Below are positions 11,270 to 24,230 of a stretch of 64,000 bases of DNA, piece after piece. The stretch covers positions 72,940,520 through 73,004,519 of the forward strand of contig NC_058339.1 of the NCBI RefSeq assembly GCF_905475395.1, read 5' to 3'. Position 1 is the stretch's first letter. Every line of letters begins with the position of its first letter. Made by a program: the position numbers and the translations under genes. This stretch comes from Chrysoperla carnea (taxonomy: Eukaryota; Arthropoda; Insecta; Neuroptera; Chrysopidae). A model generated the notes under the pieces. It was given only the letters and a program-made list of their open reading frames with translations, was not told the DNA's origin and ran no database searches.

Positions 11270-12955
11270 TTTGAATTATTTTATTTTAAATTTGTGATTT
11301 TTGACACAGTACCTTATGGAAGAACTCACAATAATGTTAATTGTACAAAAATTAATCGGTGATTAAGCTTCAAAAAAGCTCTATCATGAAGAAAATTTAT
11401 CACCGATTCTGTTTATGCAAAAAAACTTTATCTTACGGCGCTTTCCAAGAATAAAACATAAAAAAAACTTTGGTTTTTGACGCTTTTACGATATTTTTAG
11501 AGCACTTTATTACATTATGTCATACAAATTACCTAGTCGACTAGTCACGTGGCCGGATTACTTAAAGCAATTAGGTACTGAAAAATTAGGTACTGATACT
11601 GAAGTAATATTATTAATGGCTAACTTAGGCCAGTACCTATAATTTCATTCTACTAATGTTATCTCTTCAAGACTGGATGTATCGAAATATTTTTAACAAG
11701 TGCATTATAAATGAATACCCAACCTATATAAATCATTTGATAATTTTTTAAGTAGTTTTTTTTGAATAAGGGTTGCCTTAAAAAAACAATGTTTGAATTG
11801 ATATGTGAAAACAGCTTAGCTCAATGCAATAACATTTTTAAATAATTCATACTGTTTTTAAATATATTTACAAAATGTTATTTAGACTATTATTATTATC
11901 ATCATTCTTATTGTTACCAAAAAAAAAATTTTTTTTGGTCGCATACTTTTTTGTAAATTATTTTTTCATTTTATTTTCGAAAAAAAAAAAAACATTGTAA
12001 TTATAGTTAATATAAATGTACTCGTTAACGTATTTCCAAAATAATTATTGTTTATGTGGAAGATTTTTTTACTTAAAACAAAAAAATTCGGAAAAAAATG
12101 TCGTGTCCATTATTGTGGTTTAGATTTTCAATAATTTAGAAGAACACGCTTCAGGCTTTGGAAGCCTAAAGTGATTAAAATCGACAAGGAAGAACAAATC
12201 CAACAATTCTGAGGAATTGTTTGGTTAAGACGAAGGTACAGATGCGGAAACTGATAGGTCTGCTTGTGGCAAAGAAAATTGACAAAAGTTTCGTCTGAAA
12301 TCTATGGAATCAAGATGACAGATAAAAATGCTCATAGGCATTAAATGTTCGTTATATATCCAGGACCCGCCCATTATGTGAGCGAAATCACGTTACAAAA
12401 CGAATTTGAGCATTATTATACAATGAGAGGCTCTTATACCATGAATTCGGGATATTCGCTGTTAATTATTTAAATTAAAAGCGTAGAATTTTTTTCGCTA
12501 TAGGTGGTTCAATTTTTTTCAGTCTCAATCTAGTACGGCAACTCTTGTAATTATCCTGGAAAGAGGGAATTCATATTTAACAAACGCTCAAGCTAAATAG
12601 AACTCCGATTCTCACTTGAAGTGAAGGATATATGGATTGACTTATCAACTCGGGATAGAGTTAAAAACACATTAAAACAGTGCTGAGCATTAAAATTTTA
12701 TTTTATTATTGATAATTGGAAGTTGCAACCTGCCAACTGGCGATAATAATTCATAACAATTAAAACAAGCAGTCGGTCCAATTTCAGTAGTTTCCAGACT
12801 ACCAGATCAAATAAATACCGCCAATTTGCAATAAAAATTCGTACTTATAAAACAGGGTGTGGACCCCTTTTTCAGAAGTTCCAATTTAGACCACTAGGCT
12901 ACTTACCATTTATCAATAACCCTCATATGCGATCTATTTTTTCTTTATTCTCCGA
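11270..12955. other. Intergenic AT-rich region
   Basis: No supported gene. There are long A/T homopolymers and short inverted segments (for example near 11340-11405, where AATCGGTGATTAAG faces TTATCACCGATTCT). Nothing else is recognised. Confidence 0.5.
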
Positions 12956-13860
12956 AAACAAGGTGTTTCTCAATTTTGTTCTACTTTTTTAATTTTTAAA
13001 AGGGACTTCGGGACCCGTACCCTCGCGCAATTACGAAAAAAAATCAATTATTATTTTAACAACAAAATGCCTACAATTTAACAGGCTACAAGTTTTTTTA
13101 AGCAACTTAGATAGGTTTGTACAAATTTGTAAATCTTTAAACATTCTTAGACAACTTTTAACATATTTGTGTAAAAACATGTAGAAAACTTTATTAATGA
13201 AAAAATTATTATGCAAGATGCAGAACTGATGACTTTATAAATAAAATTGTAAAGACGAACCAAAAAGCTCTTTACCAAATTCCATCTGAGTCCTAAATTC
13301 CGAGATAATTAACCAAATCAATTAATAAATTTATCCTCTGACAGAGCGCTTAGAAATAGAAGGATATCTTTGTCGTGACTGGATAGGGTTTAATTAAAAT
13401 TTAAAAAAGTGAAATAGATAATTTGATAATTAAATACAACGATAAAGACATCCTTATATTTCTAAGTGCTCTGTCATTGGATAAATTTATTGATTGATTT
13501 GGTTAATTATCTCGGAAATTAGGCCTCAGATCAAAATTTGGTCAGGAACTTTTTCGTTTGTCTTCATAAGCTTATTTAGGAAATTAAGAGTTCTGCAGTC
13601 AGTTATAGAACACCTTGTATATACAAAATTTATAGGCTTTTCCTGGTATTTTATTGTTAAAATTATACTTGAAATACATGTTTGTATCATTTTCTTTTCA
13701 TAATTTCATTTTTGTATTCGATATTCAAGATAAAAACATTAAAATTCTGAAAAATCGAAACGAAAATAAAAATTATTTGCCAGGTACTGTGAGAGTTCGG
13801 GTCCTGAATGCCTGTGAAAAATACTCGTTTCTGAATTTGAATATCATGGACATGGACGAT
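12956..13860. mobile_element. Foldback element with about 140-160 bp arms
   Basis: The arm at about 13218-13380 is the reverse complement of about 13432-13597, with roughly 85% identity by eye. Key blocks are AGATAATTAACCAAATCAAT facing ATTGATTTGGTTAATTATCT, and CAGAGCGCTTAGAAATA facing TATTTCTAAGTGCTCTG. Weaker inverted pairs lie further out: ACAAGGTGTTT at 12968 with its complement near 13612, and GGACCCGTACCCTC near 13010 with GAGAGTTCGGGTCC near 13790. A related segment is present at 17420-17460. Small ORFs across it are not protein-like. Confidence 0.65.
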
Positions 13861-14813
13861 TAAATTGTCGCTCAAACAAAAGGTTTTTTTTCATTCCAAT
13901 AACTAACCAGAATAATGGATTTGACACTTTAAAAAAAAGTAGGTCGGTATATTTGTAAATAAAAATTGATTGTTATGCGGTTTTTGATCAACCGTTTTTT
14001 CAAATAAAAACCTTTGAACGGTTTCATTTGAATGTTAAACGAATGTATATTAAAAACCGAAGTAGGTATCCAAAAAAAAAAAAAAAAATCGTTTATAAAC
14101 AAACAAAAAAAAAACTAATATCTGTGAGTAGAAAAGAAAATTTGAAAAAAAATTTAATATTTAAAAATTGTTAGATAAAAATAATTTATATTTTGTAATT
14201 GTTGCGTACGATGATTAATTATATATTTAGAAATTAACCCCAGTAGTTGAGTAAAATTTAAGATGATAAAATAATTTTATTTTCGTACATTCTTAATACA
14301 GCTGTGAGTGAGAATTGATTCAAACACCAATTTATTATTAATGCGAAAAATTTTAAAAAAAATAAATAAAAAATTGTTAAATATTTCCTAATTAGAATTA
14401 ATAATTCGAATAGTAATTTAAATAAAATATTAATTATATCAAATAACTAATTCAAAACGATTGAGTTTTTTAAATTTGAAGAGAAACATGTCATTAAAAT
14501 TCAGCTTAAAAATATTTTTATTTCATTTATAAAACTTACTAGAATTTTTTCTAGGAGTTAATTTGATCTATTCAGAATCTTCTTCAATATACCTTAAGTT
14601 CAATTTTTATTTCGTAAATACGTGTTGTGATTACTATGTAGTCATAATCGGTAGAAATTAGCTAATCGTAGAAATACTCTAGTGAACAAGTTCGAACTGA
14701 TAGTTCCTTGGATTCGGAATGATGTTTAAATAAACATAAAAACTTGCAAAAGTTATTAACAAATATGGATGAAAAAAAAAAAGATATTTTGTTTTTCGCC
14801 AATATTTCATAAA

Positions 14814-14864
14814 CTAGGTTAGGTTAGGTTTGGTTATATTGGCTGTCCACGAAGGACACACTTA

Positions 14865-14867
<3 letters not shown>
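14814..14867 (-). repeat. LINE 3'-end scrap with TTAGG-like run
   Basis: TAGGTTAGGTTAGG is followed by GGCTGTCCACGAAGGACACA. It matches the extreme ends of the LINE remnants at 52128 and 61471. On the minus strand these are the last bases of the element followed by a CCTAA-rich tail. Confidence 0.5.

Positions 14868-14902
<35 letters not shown>
14868..14902. repeat. (AT)n microsatellite
   Basis: About 17 uninterrupted AT dinucleotides directly abut the LINE 3' scrap. Confidence 0.95.
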
Positions 14903-14904
<2 letters not shown>

Positions 14905-16050
14905 ACGATCTCGGAAATGGCTCCCAACGATTTTCATGAAAATGGGTATGCATGGGTTTTTTGGAGCGAAAAGTCGATCTAGCTAGGAATCACTTTTTGA
15001 AAACGTCATTTTGGCCATGTTTTCCGGAAAACTGAAATATTGACTGTAAATTGTGACTCTTCCTGACATCTATTGGTGTTTATCGTAGTTAACAAAATGA
15101 AGTATTTTAGCGGGACATTCAAATTGGTACTTGTGTGGAGACATTTTAAACGGTTATTATGTTAGTGATAAAATTTGTGTCTTTTTAACTCAAAAAATAC
15201 TAAACTCGGTCATCCAAATATTTGATATTTATGAAATTTAAAAAAAAAAGATTCTTAGAGAGGTGGTTTTCAATAACAAACTCCCATTTTAAGAAGTCAG
15301 TTCAGTACACACTATAATTTTTTCAAATTCTTAAATTAATATTTAATACCTTAAAAAAATTATTTATTATGAGATACTCGTTTTTGACGCTATTACAACA
15401 ATCTAAAAATGGCGCAAAAAGACCAATTTTCAGTGATAATTTAGAATTATTAATAATGGAGATAGATTTCCAGGAGTGGGAGTTTTTTATTGGAAATTTC
15501 CTTCTCTTTAAGAATCTTTTTTTTAAATTTCATAAATATTAATAGTTTATAATCATTTATTAATTCACACTGATGATGACTACTTCGTAGTCAAAATACG
15601 TATTTACTATTTATATAATACAAAATTTGATCTAGGAATTTGGGGCAAAAATCGAAATTTATGTTATTATCTATCTCATACGTATAAAATAATTTTTAGA
15701 AATGTTGGAAAATGTTGTTCCTTTTTCTTCTACATTAAAAAATAAGAACTTCTCCTTTTATAAATTAAACCTCGTATATTACGTTATAATAATAAAAAAA
15801 ATAGTACAGCGAAGAGTTTTGTAAATATCTAAATTAATAAGATAAAAATGCACGAAAATTTTACATTACTAAGATGGACAGAGTTAAAAAATGAGTATTT
15901 TTAGTAATTAAATAATTACAATACGATTACTGATGCTATATTTAAATAATTAATTTACATATTTAAATTTTTTATTTCTGTTAAAATTTTTTTAGAGTGT
16001 ACTGTAAAATTACAGTGTACTAGCTGTCCGATCAACCTTATAGCCCTGGA

Positions 16051-16580
16051 GCTCGTGACATTGAAACTGCACTTACACGGATTTCGAAATTTCGCATATG
16101 AATCAATACTATTTAACGATAGGTACAATATGAACTAGGTTTACCAGGGTTGATCCTAGCAGAAATATTTTTTGCTACAATTTTTTTATTTTTTATTGGT
16201 GTGACAGATATTTTGGTCAAGTTCTGAGCTGCCACATCAAGATATTTCAAAAATAGAACTCAAAACGAACAAATTAAAAAAAAAAAAAAATTTTATTGCC
16301 TTTATATATTAAAAATCGATGTGACAGACCCTTCTACCACGATAAGAGCTGTCAAACCAAATTTTCTGAAAATAGAAAAAATTTGCAATAAAATGGTCTC
16401 TTACAAATTAATTTCCATGAAAATGCAAAATACTTGTAATTATTAAAAATTATTTATAAAAAATATTTCTGCCAGGATAAACCCTGGCACACCTATTCCA
16501 TATTGTACCTATCGTTAAATAGCATTGATTCATATGCGAAATTTCGGAATCCGTCTAAGTGCAGTTTTACTGTCACGGGC
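16051..16580. mobile_element. Foldback MITE, 530 bp, about 125 bp arms
   Basis: The arm at 16051-16180 is the reverse complement of 16455-16580. Landmarks are CGCATATGAATCAATACTAT and its complement near 16525, CGATAGGTACAATATG, and ACCAGGGTTGATCCT facing AGGATAAACCCTGG. The loop carries two related blocks, each GTGACAGA followed by a GAGCTG(C/T)CA motif. There is no coding capacity. Confidence 0.8.
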
Positions 16581-19500
16581 TTCCCGCTTATTAGAAGTTC
16601 AAAGATAATTATTTAAAATTTTAATGGCATGTTTAAAATTCTTTTCATAAATCAAATGAAGCTTTTTAATTAAAATAATAATTGTCTCAAAATATTTACT
16701 GAAACATGTAAATAGCTCTAAAACTTGTAGGCATTTAAAATTATAAATAAAAAAAACTATATTTCAGTAAGAAAAAAAAAACTCAATACAAAATGCAACG
16801 AACATATTTAAAGAAAAAAAAAAACAAATGTAGTAGAAAATTTAAAAAAAAAACTAAAACCATTCGTAAGTTTACGCAATGATCTCATTATTAAAACTAA
16901 AAACAAACATCCTTTAAAACAAATCATTAATAGTTGTATCTAATAATATATAGTGTGCTCCAGTTTTTAATTTCCACAGTTAAATTTTTCTTCAACGGTG
17001 TGTTTTCGGGAAAATAATCCCGACTAAAAGATGCTGTATTTAAAGGGGAACATCTTACGAAAAACGCGGATTTAATCATAACTTTCAAGATCATTGAAAA
17101 TTTTACTTAAGTTCGTACATGATAATTATCCATTCTGAAATAATTAAAACTTAAAGTAATTAGGACTTTTAAAATGTGATTCCTATGCTGCGTCTGACGC
17201 TATGCGGCTAACGCTTTATACTGCTCTTATGAAATCTAATGCAAGTGTTGTATATAATGCTTCACTGCGCCTGGTGCGCCTGCAGCTGGAAGAAGCTGTG
17301 CGGCTATACCTTTCTTGGAGCAGTACTGACGCAGTCGCAACATATACAGGGCGTTCTGTTATTGACTGTAGATCGTTGGCCTACAGACTAAGCTAATAAA
17401 GATGAAGGAAAAAGTTATTTACCAATTTTGGATCTGAGGCCTAGTTTGCGAGATAATTAACAAAGTAAGGAGTGGTAGGGTACTGATATCTGTATAAAAA
17501 ATCTGTTCTAATATCATCCTTTATAAGATTCAAAACATAATAAAACTGAGCGACGTTTAGCCTAAAAAATTTCCGGAAGTTTTTGTCATCCTGTTGTTCC
17601 AATAGAATTTCTTCCAGCGTTAATAGGCGTAATAGAATATCGCGATAGCTCATTTTACTTTACTTTAGTTTTTAACAGTCAAGCATAGGAAAAGGAATCA
17701 TACCTTTAGAACGATTTTAGTAGTCGCGGTTAAATAGTGAGGCCTTTATGAGAAATCTCCTTTCAAGTAGAACATATTTTACTCTAGTCATTTTTATTTG
17801 CCGAAAACCTTTTGTTGAAGAAAAATAATAAAGCGAAATTCATATGGAGTACCCTATTTATTATGTTATTTTCAAGTTTAGAAGCATTCTTCTGCGCTGA
17901 CACACATACAATATTAAATAAATACTTTTTTAAGTATCGATTATATTCAGCTTTTTTTGAATTAATTAAAAAAGTTTTCTTGTTTTTTATTAAAATAATA
18001 CCAAAAAAAAATAATGTTGAAATCTTTTATACATTGTTCTCTAAAAGCAATAGTCATTGAACCGATAATAACTCAGGCTAAAGAAAATTTTAGATTTAAA
18101 ATTACGTAAATTTGAATCAAAGATAAGTTATACTAAATTAAAGTTTAGTATCTATGATTGCGAACCAAATTTAATACCAAAATAATTTCAAGCGATTTTT
18201 TCGACTTGCAAGGGAAGATCGTGGTTGCGTTGAAAATTCCGCGTCTTTCTAACATGTAAAGGGGGAAAAGGATTGGTTTTGGAATGTTTTCCTCTATTTC
18301 GAGGTGGTTTCGATAGAAAAATTATAATTGTTCCAGTTATCCTGTTAATTTGACTTTAATGTCGAATGCAAATATTGCTAACATGTATAGAACTGAAAAA
18401 CGTAATGTTGGTGGGGGGAAGTTGTTTGCTCCATTTTCAGGGGAGTTGCAATGAAAAAATTGATTTGTTTCGATTTTTCGATAATATATTTTGTTTTTAC
18501 GCCTTGCGGACGTAGCTTTAGAAAGTACAAAATATGCATTTTTTGGTTGCACAATTCTGGGAAACGACAGACAAATTAAGAAAAATGACTTCTTTGGGAT
18601 TATAATTTTTCTTCCAAAAAAAAAATTTTCTAGAAAATTAATATGTCAATCCTTTTTGAGACAATTTAAGGCAACTTCAGAGCCAGCCAATAGTAAACAA
18701 TGTATAAAAGATTATAAATATTTTCTTAAAACATCTCTCTATAAAAAAATGTATTATGGTAAAAAAAAGTAATTCCCTTTTTTTCATTATTCAACTTCTC
18801 AAATGCGTAATACAATCAATTGTTTTGCTGTAAACTTTCAAAATTGAAAAAAAAAATATTTAACAATCAAAAAATTATTATATAAAATGAAAAATAACAA
18901 TAAAATTAATTTAATAAATGGTAAAAGAAAAACAAAATCTAACAAATTCTTCTTAGTGGCAAAAATTGAAGTTAAAAAACTCTTTTTACAAATGATTTCC
19001 CCATTCTGTAATTTTAAAATACAGGGATGTTATTAAAAATTTAATAAAATTCATTAGAACATCATCGTATGAGATACATATTTTATTTTGTTACCATCCT
19101 GCAACAATTTTTCAAATTAGCGGTCGTTTTGAAATGATGACTCCAAGATTTTAAGGTATAGTCCGGCTGTTTGAGTAAGTACAGTGAATGTTCATTTTTT
19201 TTTTGCGGTAGATGATAGTTCAAAGTCCATCACCTAAATAGACTTAAGATTTAATAAAATTAAAAAAAAACAAAAACAAAAAAAAACAATGGATCGCTTT
19301 AATTAGTTACTTAGTCTATTGTTTCTAATTTCATACTAAACCCCCATCTGATAATTTTTGGGGAGAACATTTTCTTTTATTTAAAAATTCGTTTCAAAGC
19401 ATGTACATTCCAAAAATCTTAAAAATTATAGTGAAATCGGTAGAAGGGTACTTTCGGAAATCAATTTACATACCCCTATATAAGATTCCGTTATCAATGA

Positions 19501-19677
19501 ACCAAATGCTGGTGTCAAGTACTTGAATATCGATATCTAGGCAGTGAAAAAAGTGGTTCGGATGTACCGGCGATTCATTAATGTGAATTAATGAATTAAC
19601 TACTATAAATGAAAACTGACTCTGGGTGACCCAGAATGTGAAAATAATTCCACTATACCAGAGTCGGTAGTGCATCT
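16581..19677. other. Intergenic AT-rich region
   Basis: No gene is supported. The frame at 17202-17396 lies in a modestly GC-richer patch of CTGCG/GCGGCT motifs but shows no domain. The segment 17420-17460 matches the arm of the 13.2 kb foldback element. Oligo-A/T runs dominate near 16740-16860 and 18840-18940. Confidence 0.5.
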
Positions 19678-19940
19678 TATTGAAGCAGTGCCGGATTAAG
19701 CCCATCGGGGGCCCTAGGCCAATAAAATTTTGGGGCCCCCCTTTTTTGAATAATTGTAAAATTAATCGTTATTTTGAATATTTTGAGTTTCAAAATACAT
19801 ATTATCATGAAATAAATTGGTTGAAAACAAATTTTTTCGAAATTTGAAAAAAAAAAGATTTTCGTGGGGGCCCCTGCCCGTCGGGGGCCCTAGGCCATGG
19901 CCTAGTCCGGCCTAATGGGTAATCCAGCACTGTATTGAAG
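19678..19940. mobile_element. hAT-type MITE with perfect 8 bp target duplication
   Basis: The element spans 19686-19932 (247 bp) and is flanked on both sides by TATTGAAG (19678-19685 and 19933-19940). Its ends are CAGTGCCGGATTA and the complement TAATCCAGCACTG. Subterminal blocks are rich in GGGGGCCCTAGGCC. An 8 bp duplication and CAGTG-type ends are hallmarks of the hAT superfamily. The interior is AT-rich and non-coding. A fragment of the same family lies near 3532. Confidence 0.88.
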
Positions 19941-22337
19941 TATGCGACCAAGCAAAATGCACTATTTCGATCATGAGTTCATCGGAGTTCATACTCCGAT
20001 TAGCATTTGGTTTATTTTATGCCGTTCCGTGCCCATCACCTTTTTTGAGGGCTGGATCCGCGCTTGCGTCATCTGACATTTCTATGGAGCAGAAACAGAA
20101 TATACTTCCTGAAGTAAAAAATAAGGAAACGATATTATTAAGAAAACAGATAAAAATTTAAACTGAAATAAAAAATAATGAGACGAATCCAAAGGTGCTC
20201 ATAGCTTAGGCCCAGCTTATCTATAATAACAGAATTTTATCACAATCATGGGCGCCAGGATGGGGTGCACTTGCACCCCTTTACCGCGGGTACGATAATA
20301 CAAAGAAAAAGATTAACAATTTCTTTTAGCCACCATTTGAATAAAAACTTAAGGCATCACGATTGCTGTCCTTTACTTTTCGTCTTTTAGATAAATCTAT
20401 ATCCTTTATTCTCTTCCTGTGGACACTAAGCATGCACAGACCGGCTAAAGCCTTGCGTCTCCCATCCTTGACCATCTGAAGAAGACTAAAAAAATTAACA
20501 TAAATCTCCGGATTTTCTGAAATTTTGATTTGACAGCCCTAGTTGATCCACACGCTTTTGAAAGAAAAGTAAGTTGATATTTATTTTATCAAAAACAAAT
20601 ATATTTTTTCATATCCCTTGAGCCGCGCTCTTTAAAATTGTCCAACCTCGTACCTTGTGTTTAAACAGGTTTACTCCACTAGAGGTAATGATAAACAAAT
20701 ACATATAAATTATAATTTATAAACAAAGTTTAGGAATTGATTTCATATTGCATGAGATAAACATTTAAATAAAGTTTTATTTTTAGTAATAAATGTTTAT
20801 TTATAAAAATGAATACATTATTATTAAAAATCAAAATCGATGAATGGTATCTAATCAGAGACTGTCACCGACGCACTATATTTTATTAATATTTTTATTT
20901 AAATAAATAACTACAAAGAAAGAAATGAATAATATTAGTTATGATTTTATTATTAAATATTGAATTTTAAATTATTGTTACACACGATTTAGTACACAGG
21001 GAATGTACGGAACGAAATATAATCTATGTCATCGAGAAGCAAAAAGGACGGATACAAGACCCAATTGACCTATGTTGCTCATTCGCGAACTCAAACTCAC
21101 TTTTTACGTCCTAAGTATGTAATAAAAATTTCAGCTTGATATCTTTTTTCATTTTTGAGTTATGGTGATGACAGTTTATTCGTAGTATCAATATTTTTAA
21201 GCATTGCAAACTTGGGACTAAACTTAGTATACCTTGATATATATATATATTTTATATACAGGGTATAATTTAAGTCTTTGTAATAAGGTAGGAAAGGGCG
21301 CTTCATGTCGGGAGTATATTATATATTATACCTATATCTAGGATTTACTTCCATTGAAATAGCGAAATAAATTCTCAATGCGTTCTATGCCCAATCGCTC
21401 ATTCGAACGATGCCATGAAGCCACAAAAGTTATAGCACCATTAGAAACGGTAGGTACCTATATTTTAATTTGTAAAATAAGCGTATTTAAAGAAACTATG
21501 AAACTCGAAGCTATCAAAGCTTCAGAAAAATGATGGGAAAATGTTAGTCGTGCCGTTTGAGGTGTCGTCGTTTATATATGGCGCTTTAAAAAAACCACAC
21601 TAATTGGATATAGGTAATAATGAAATCTTGCTTGTTAAAAGTTGTGGAAGAAGTTTCAGGGCTAGAAGCCAAAAAGAGAATTGAGGTATATCGAGGAGCA
21701 ACTTATTTCAATAAATGACTTCAAAATTTTCTTTTCTTCAATTTTTCTCTGAGACTTCGAAGATCTAAAATATGTTGTACTAGTTATGGTCCATCCAATA
21801 ATTATATTTATACCATTTATACACAGAAGTAAATCCATCTAGCGTAATTTTCATAAACTATAAAAGTAGGAAACTCTATTTTACAATTGCAGTTCCATTA
21901 AATTTAATTTTTCGAATTTTTATAAATTTAAAAGTTTGTAAAATAATTACATTTTTTATGAAATTACAATTTTTGAGTAATGGCACGTTTTCGCCGTTAT
22001 TTCTGTATGTTATGCAACCCACACATTCTAAATGTTTTGACCATTGCCGAACCGATTCTAATACTGATCAAATAAAATACTATTTATGAAGTGTTTTTTT
22101 CTTTAGTTAAATTAATTAAAATAATTTACTTAAACACTTAATTAGGATTATTAGTTAAAATAATTTTCAATTTATCTAAATGTCTTAATTGAACAAGAAT
22201 TGAACGCAAAATTTACCAAATCAATCACATGTAAGTGTTTTTAAATTTAAAATTTAATTTGAGGTTAGAAAACACATGTACAAAATATTTCACAAAAATA
22301 AGAAAATAAAGAGCATTAGAAATATAATAATTTTTTA
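19941..22337. other. Region upstream of the CDK2AP1-like gene
   Basis: A GC-richer degraded stretch at 20000-20480 includes GGGCGCCAGGATGGGGTGCA near 20249 and looks like old transposon sequence, with no intact frame. A minus-strand HINE fragment sits at 21057-21262. Any 5' UTR exon or promoter for the next gene must lie in this interval, but I cannot place it. Confidence 0.45.
21057..21262 (-). mobile_element. HINE-like element, 5'-part fragment (copy B)
   Basis: Reverse-complement match to the 5' half of copy A: CATAGGTCAATTGGGTCT, TTTTTACGTCC, GAGTTATGGTGATGACAG, GGGACTAAACTTAGTATACC. The GTCY core and the 3' half are missing. Confidence 0.65.
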
Positions 22338-22352
22338 GACATATCTCTCATT
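22338..22352 (+). promoter_or_regulatory. Probable 3' splice site and short 5' UTR ahead of CDK2AP1
   Basis: AATAATTTTTTAG ends at 22339, followed by a 13 nt leader and ATTATGG. This is consistent with the coding exon beginning just after a 5' UTR intron. The upstream exon was not located. Confidence 0.4.
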
Positions 22353-22664
22353 ATGGAGGTTATCGATATCCAGGCAGTCGAATCAAAATTAAGTGATGTT
22401 ACAGTCACGGCAATTCCTTGTATAACGCCAAAAACACCACAATCCAATGGAACTAATACTAGCCATCATAATCATACTCAACAAGTTATGGGACAGTCAA
22501 AATATGCACAATTGTTAAGTGTTATCGAAGAAATGGGTAAAGAATTACGTCCAACATATTCGGGCAGTAAAAGTTCAGCAGAACGATTGAAACGAGGTAT
22601 TGTACATGCTAGAATTCTTGTACGAGAATGTTTAATGGAAACCGAACGTAGTGGAAGACAATAA
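22353..22664 (+). CDS. CDK2AP1: CDK2-associated protein 1 (DOC-1)-like NuRD subunit
   Basis: A complete 103-codon frame with its stop at 22662-22664. The C-terminal half reads [20 protein letters not shown], then [20 protein letters not shown] and [11 protein letters not shown]. This closely follows the conserved CDK2AP core (SKYAxLLxxIEExGKExRPTYxGSKxxxERLKRGIxHARxLVRECLxETER). The N-terminal half is Thr/Ser/His-rich and variable. CDK2AP1 proteins are subunits of the NuRD chromatin-remodelling complex and were described as CDK2 inhibitors; action in the nucleus is expected. The length (103 aa) is normal for the family (about 115 aa in human). The coding region is a single exon. A TTTTTTAG acceptor 14 bases before the ATG suggests a spliced 5' UTR. 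CDK2AP2-type identity is not excluded. Confidence 0.92.
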   Translation: MEVIDIQAVESKLSDVTVTAIPCITPKTPQSNGTNTSHHNHTQQVMGQSKYAQLLSVIEEMGKELRPTYSGSKSSAERLKRGIVHARILVRECLMETERSGRQ

Positions 22665-24002
22665 TTCCGCGTTGTAATTAGTTTAATTCAATAACTTACC
22701 TGATTAAATTTAAGTATTCATTAAGTTTATGTTTTTTTTATGGTATTTTTTGTTTACGAGAATGAAATAATTTTAGCCTTCATATAATAATCCAAGAGTT
22801 GGTCACTTTAACAAAATAGAAGTGATCACAAAGGGAGAATTATCAGAGATTATGATTGATCGGGAATTATTATGGAAAGCAGGGGAGGTAAAATTTTTGG
22901 AAACTATTCAACGATATAGATTATGTTTTTTTTTTACCTTAAATTTCCTTAGGCAATGACTTTTATTCATAAATTTTTTATGAATAAAAAATCGTGTTAT
23001 CGTTGGGAGCGTGTTTAGGCTTCTCGTGTTTTATCAATTTTTCTTTCACTCCCAAAAATTTTTCTGTGTAATATACGTTTAAAATTAAAAACTCCAATGT
23101 TTTTCATTATAAAAAAAGTGCGTGTTATACTTATACGCCAGTCAAATTCTACATTAAAATCGCAAAACGTGATATAAAGCTGCGTTTTTGGTATGTTATT
23201 TGGATTTTGGACCACTTGGGAGAGTGTGAAACTACATTTTGCAAGCAAACAAAAAATGTACTCCAAATTTTGGGACTTTTTTCTTTTTTTCACCTATTAC
23301 GCAGGTAGCACAACTGTTTTTGCTTGCTAAACAGTCTCACACTCCTCTAAGAGATCTTAATAACATACCATGAAAGCAGCTTTACATCGCCATTTGTACT
23401 AGTTTTCGAAAATTTTTCGAATTATATTTTAGAAAGTTTGTTTCAAAATTTTTTTTATAATATCTCACTAGTTGAAACTATCTACAAATTTTCATCTCCC
23501 TTTCTTTTATAGTTTTAGAGAAAATGAACACCAAAGTTTTGCCCCAATTTGTCTCCTCACGAGAAAGCAACGAAAAATTGTTTCAAACAAAAGTTGTTTA
23601 TTTTTTTATAAGTAACATTTTTTACATTTAAACTTTTTTAACGGTTTAACATAAGCAAAACTCAAAATTTTAACATTTCTGAAAATCACGTGCATAATTT
23701 TAAAGATCACACTTTCTGATCAAACTGACTTTTTTTTACACCCTCATACAAACAGTTTGCACTTGGTCCCGTAAAAATCATAGTTGTAATTTTAAATTCC
23801 GACTTCAAATGCCTTATTTCCTCAACTACTTTATATGTTGGCTTTGGAATCAGGGCAAGAAGCTTTTGAAAATAATATAACGTTTTTTTTTCCTTTATCA
23901 AATTCAAATGTGAATGAGCTTAGTAAAAAATTGAATTATGTAATATACTGTAGAATAATAATGTAATAAATATCGAGTCTTCATAGGGCTAAGTACTTTT
24001 AC

Positions 24003-24230
24003 CAAGGCTAAGTTGCCGAGCGAGTTAAGGCGTCTTTACTTGTTTTGACCACTGATTGACAGTGCGAATAAAAATAGTTATTGATCACACTGTCGTCGCT
24101 TGGATAAGAACGAAGGAACCGACTCCACCCACATCATAAACATAAAGGTTAAAAATACTGATGTGGGTGGTCTCTGTTATAATCGTGATCTTAGAAACGG
24201 AGGTTAAACCCAGTTATTATTATTACTAAA
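24003..24230 (+). repeat. Possible tRNA-derived SINE (Leu/Ser-type A box)
   Basis: GTTGCCGAGCGAGTTAAGGC at about 24012 matches the pol III A-box region of tRNA-Leu/Ser (GCCGAGCGG...AAGGCG). A B-box candidate follows only weakly. The inverted motif GATGTGGGTGG / CCACCCACATC (24125-24170) indicates a hairpin. No cloverleaf closes, so it is not a functional tRNA. Confidence 0.4.

Larger units (their letters stand above)
13900..16050. other. Intergenic AT-rich region with dispersed repeats
   Basis: Holds a short LINE 3' scrap, an (AT)n microsatellite, and dispersed-repeat fragments such as ACTACTTCGTAGTC (15580) and its relative near 14630. No gene is supported. Confidence 0.5.

Noticed and set aside
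14868..14902. Promoter TATA cluster
   Set aside because: It is a plain AT microsatellite grown next to a LINE 3' end.
17202..17396. 64-codon ORF in a GC-richer patch
   Set aside because: No domain, low-complexity CTGCG/GCGGCT motifs, and it adjoins a transposon-arm relative; insufficient support.
19973..20161. 62-codon ORF downstream of the hAT MITE
   Set aside because: No recognisable motif and located in degraded transposon-like sequence.
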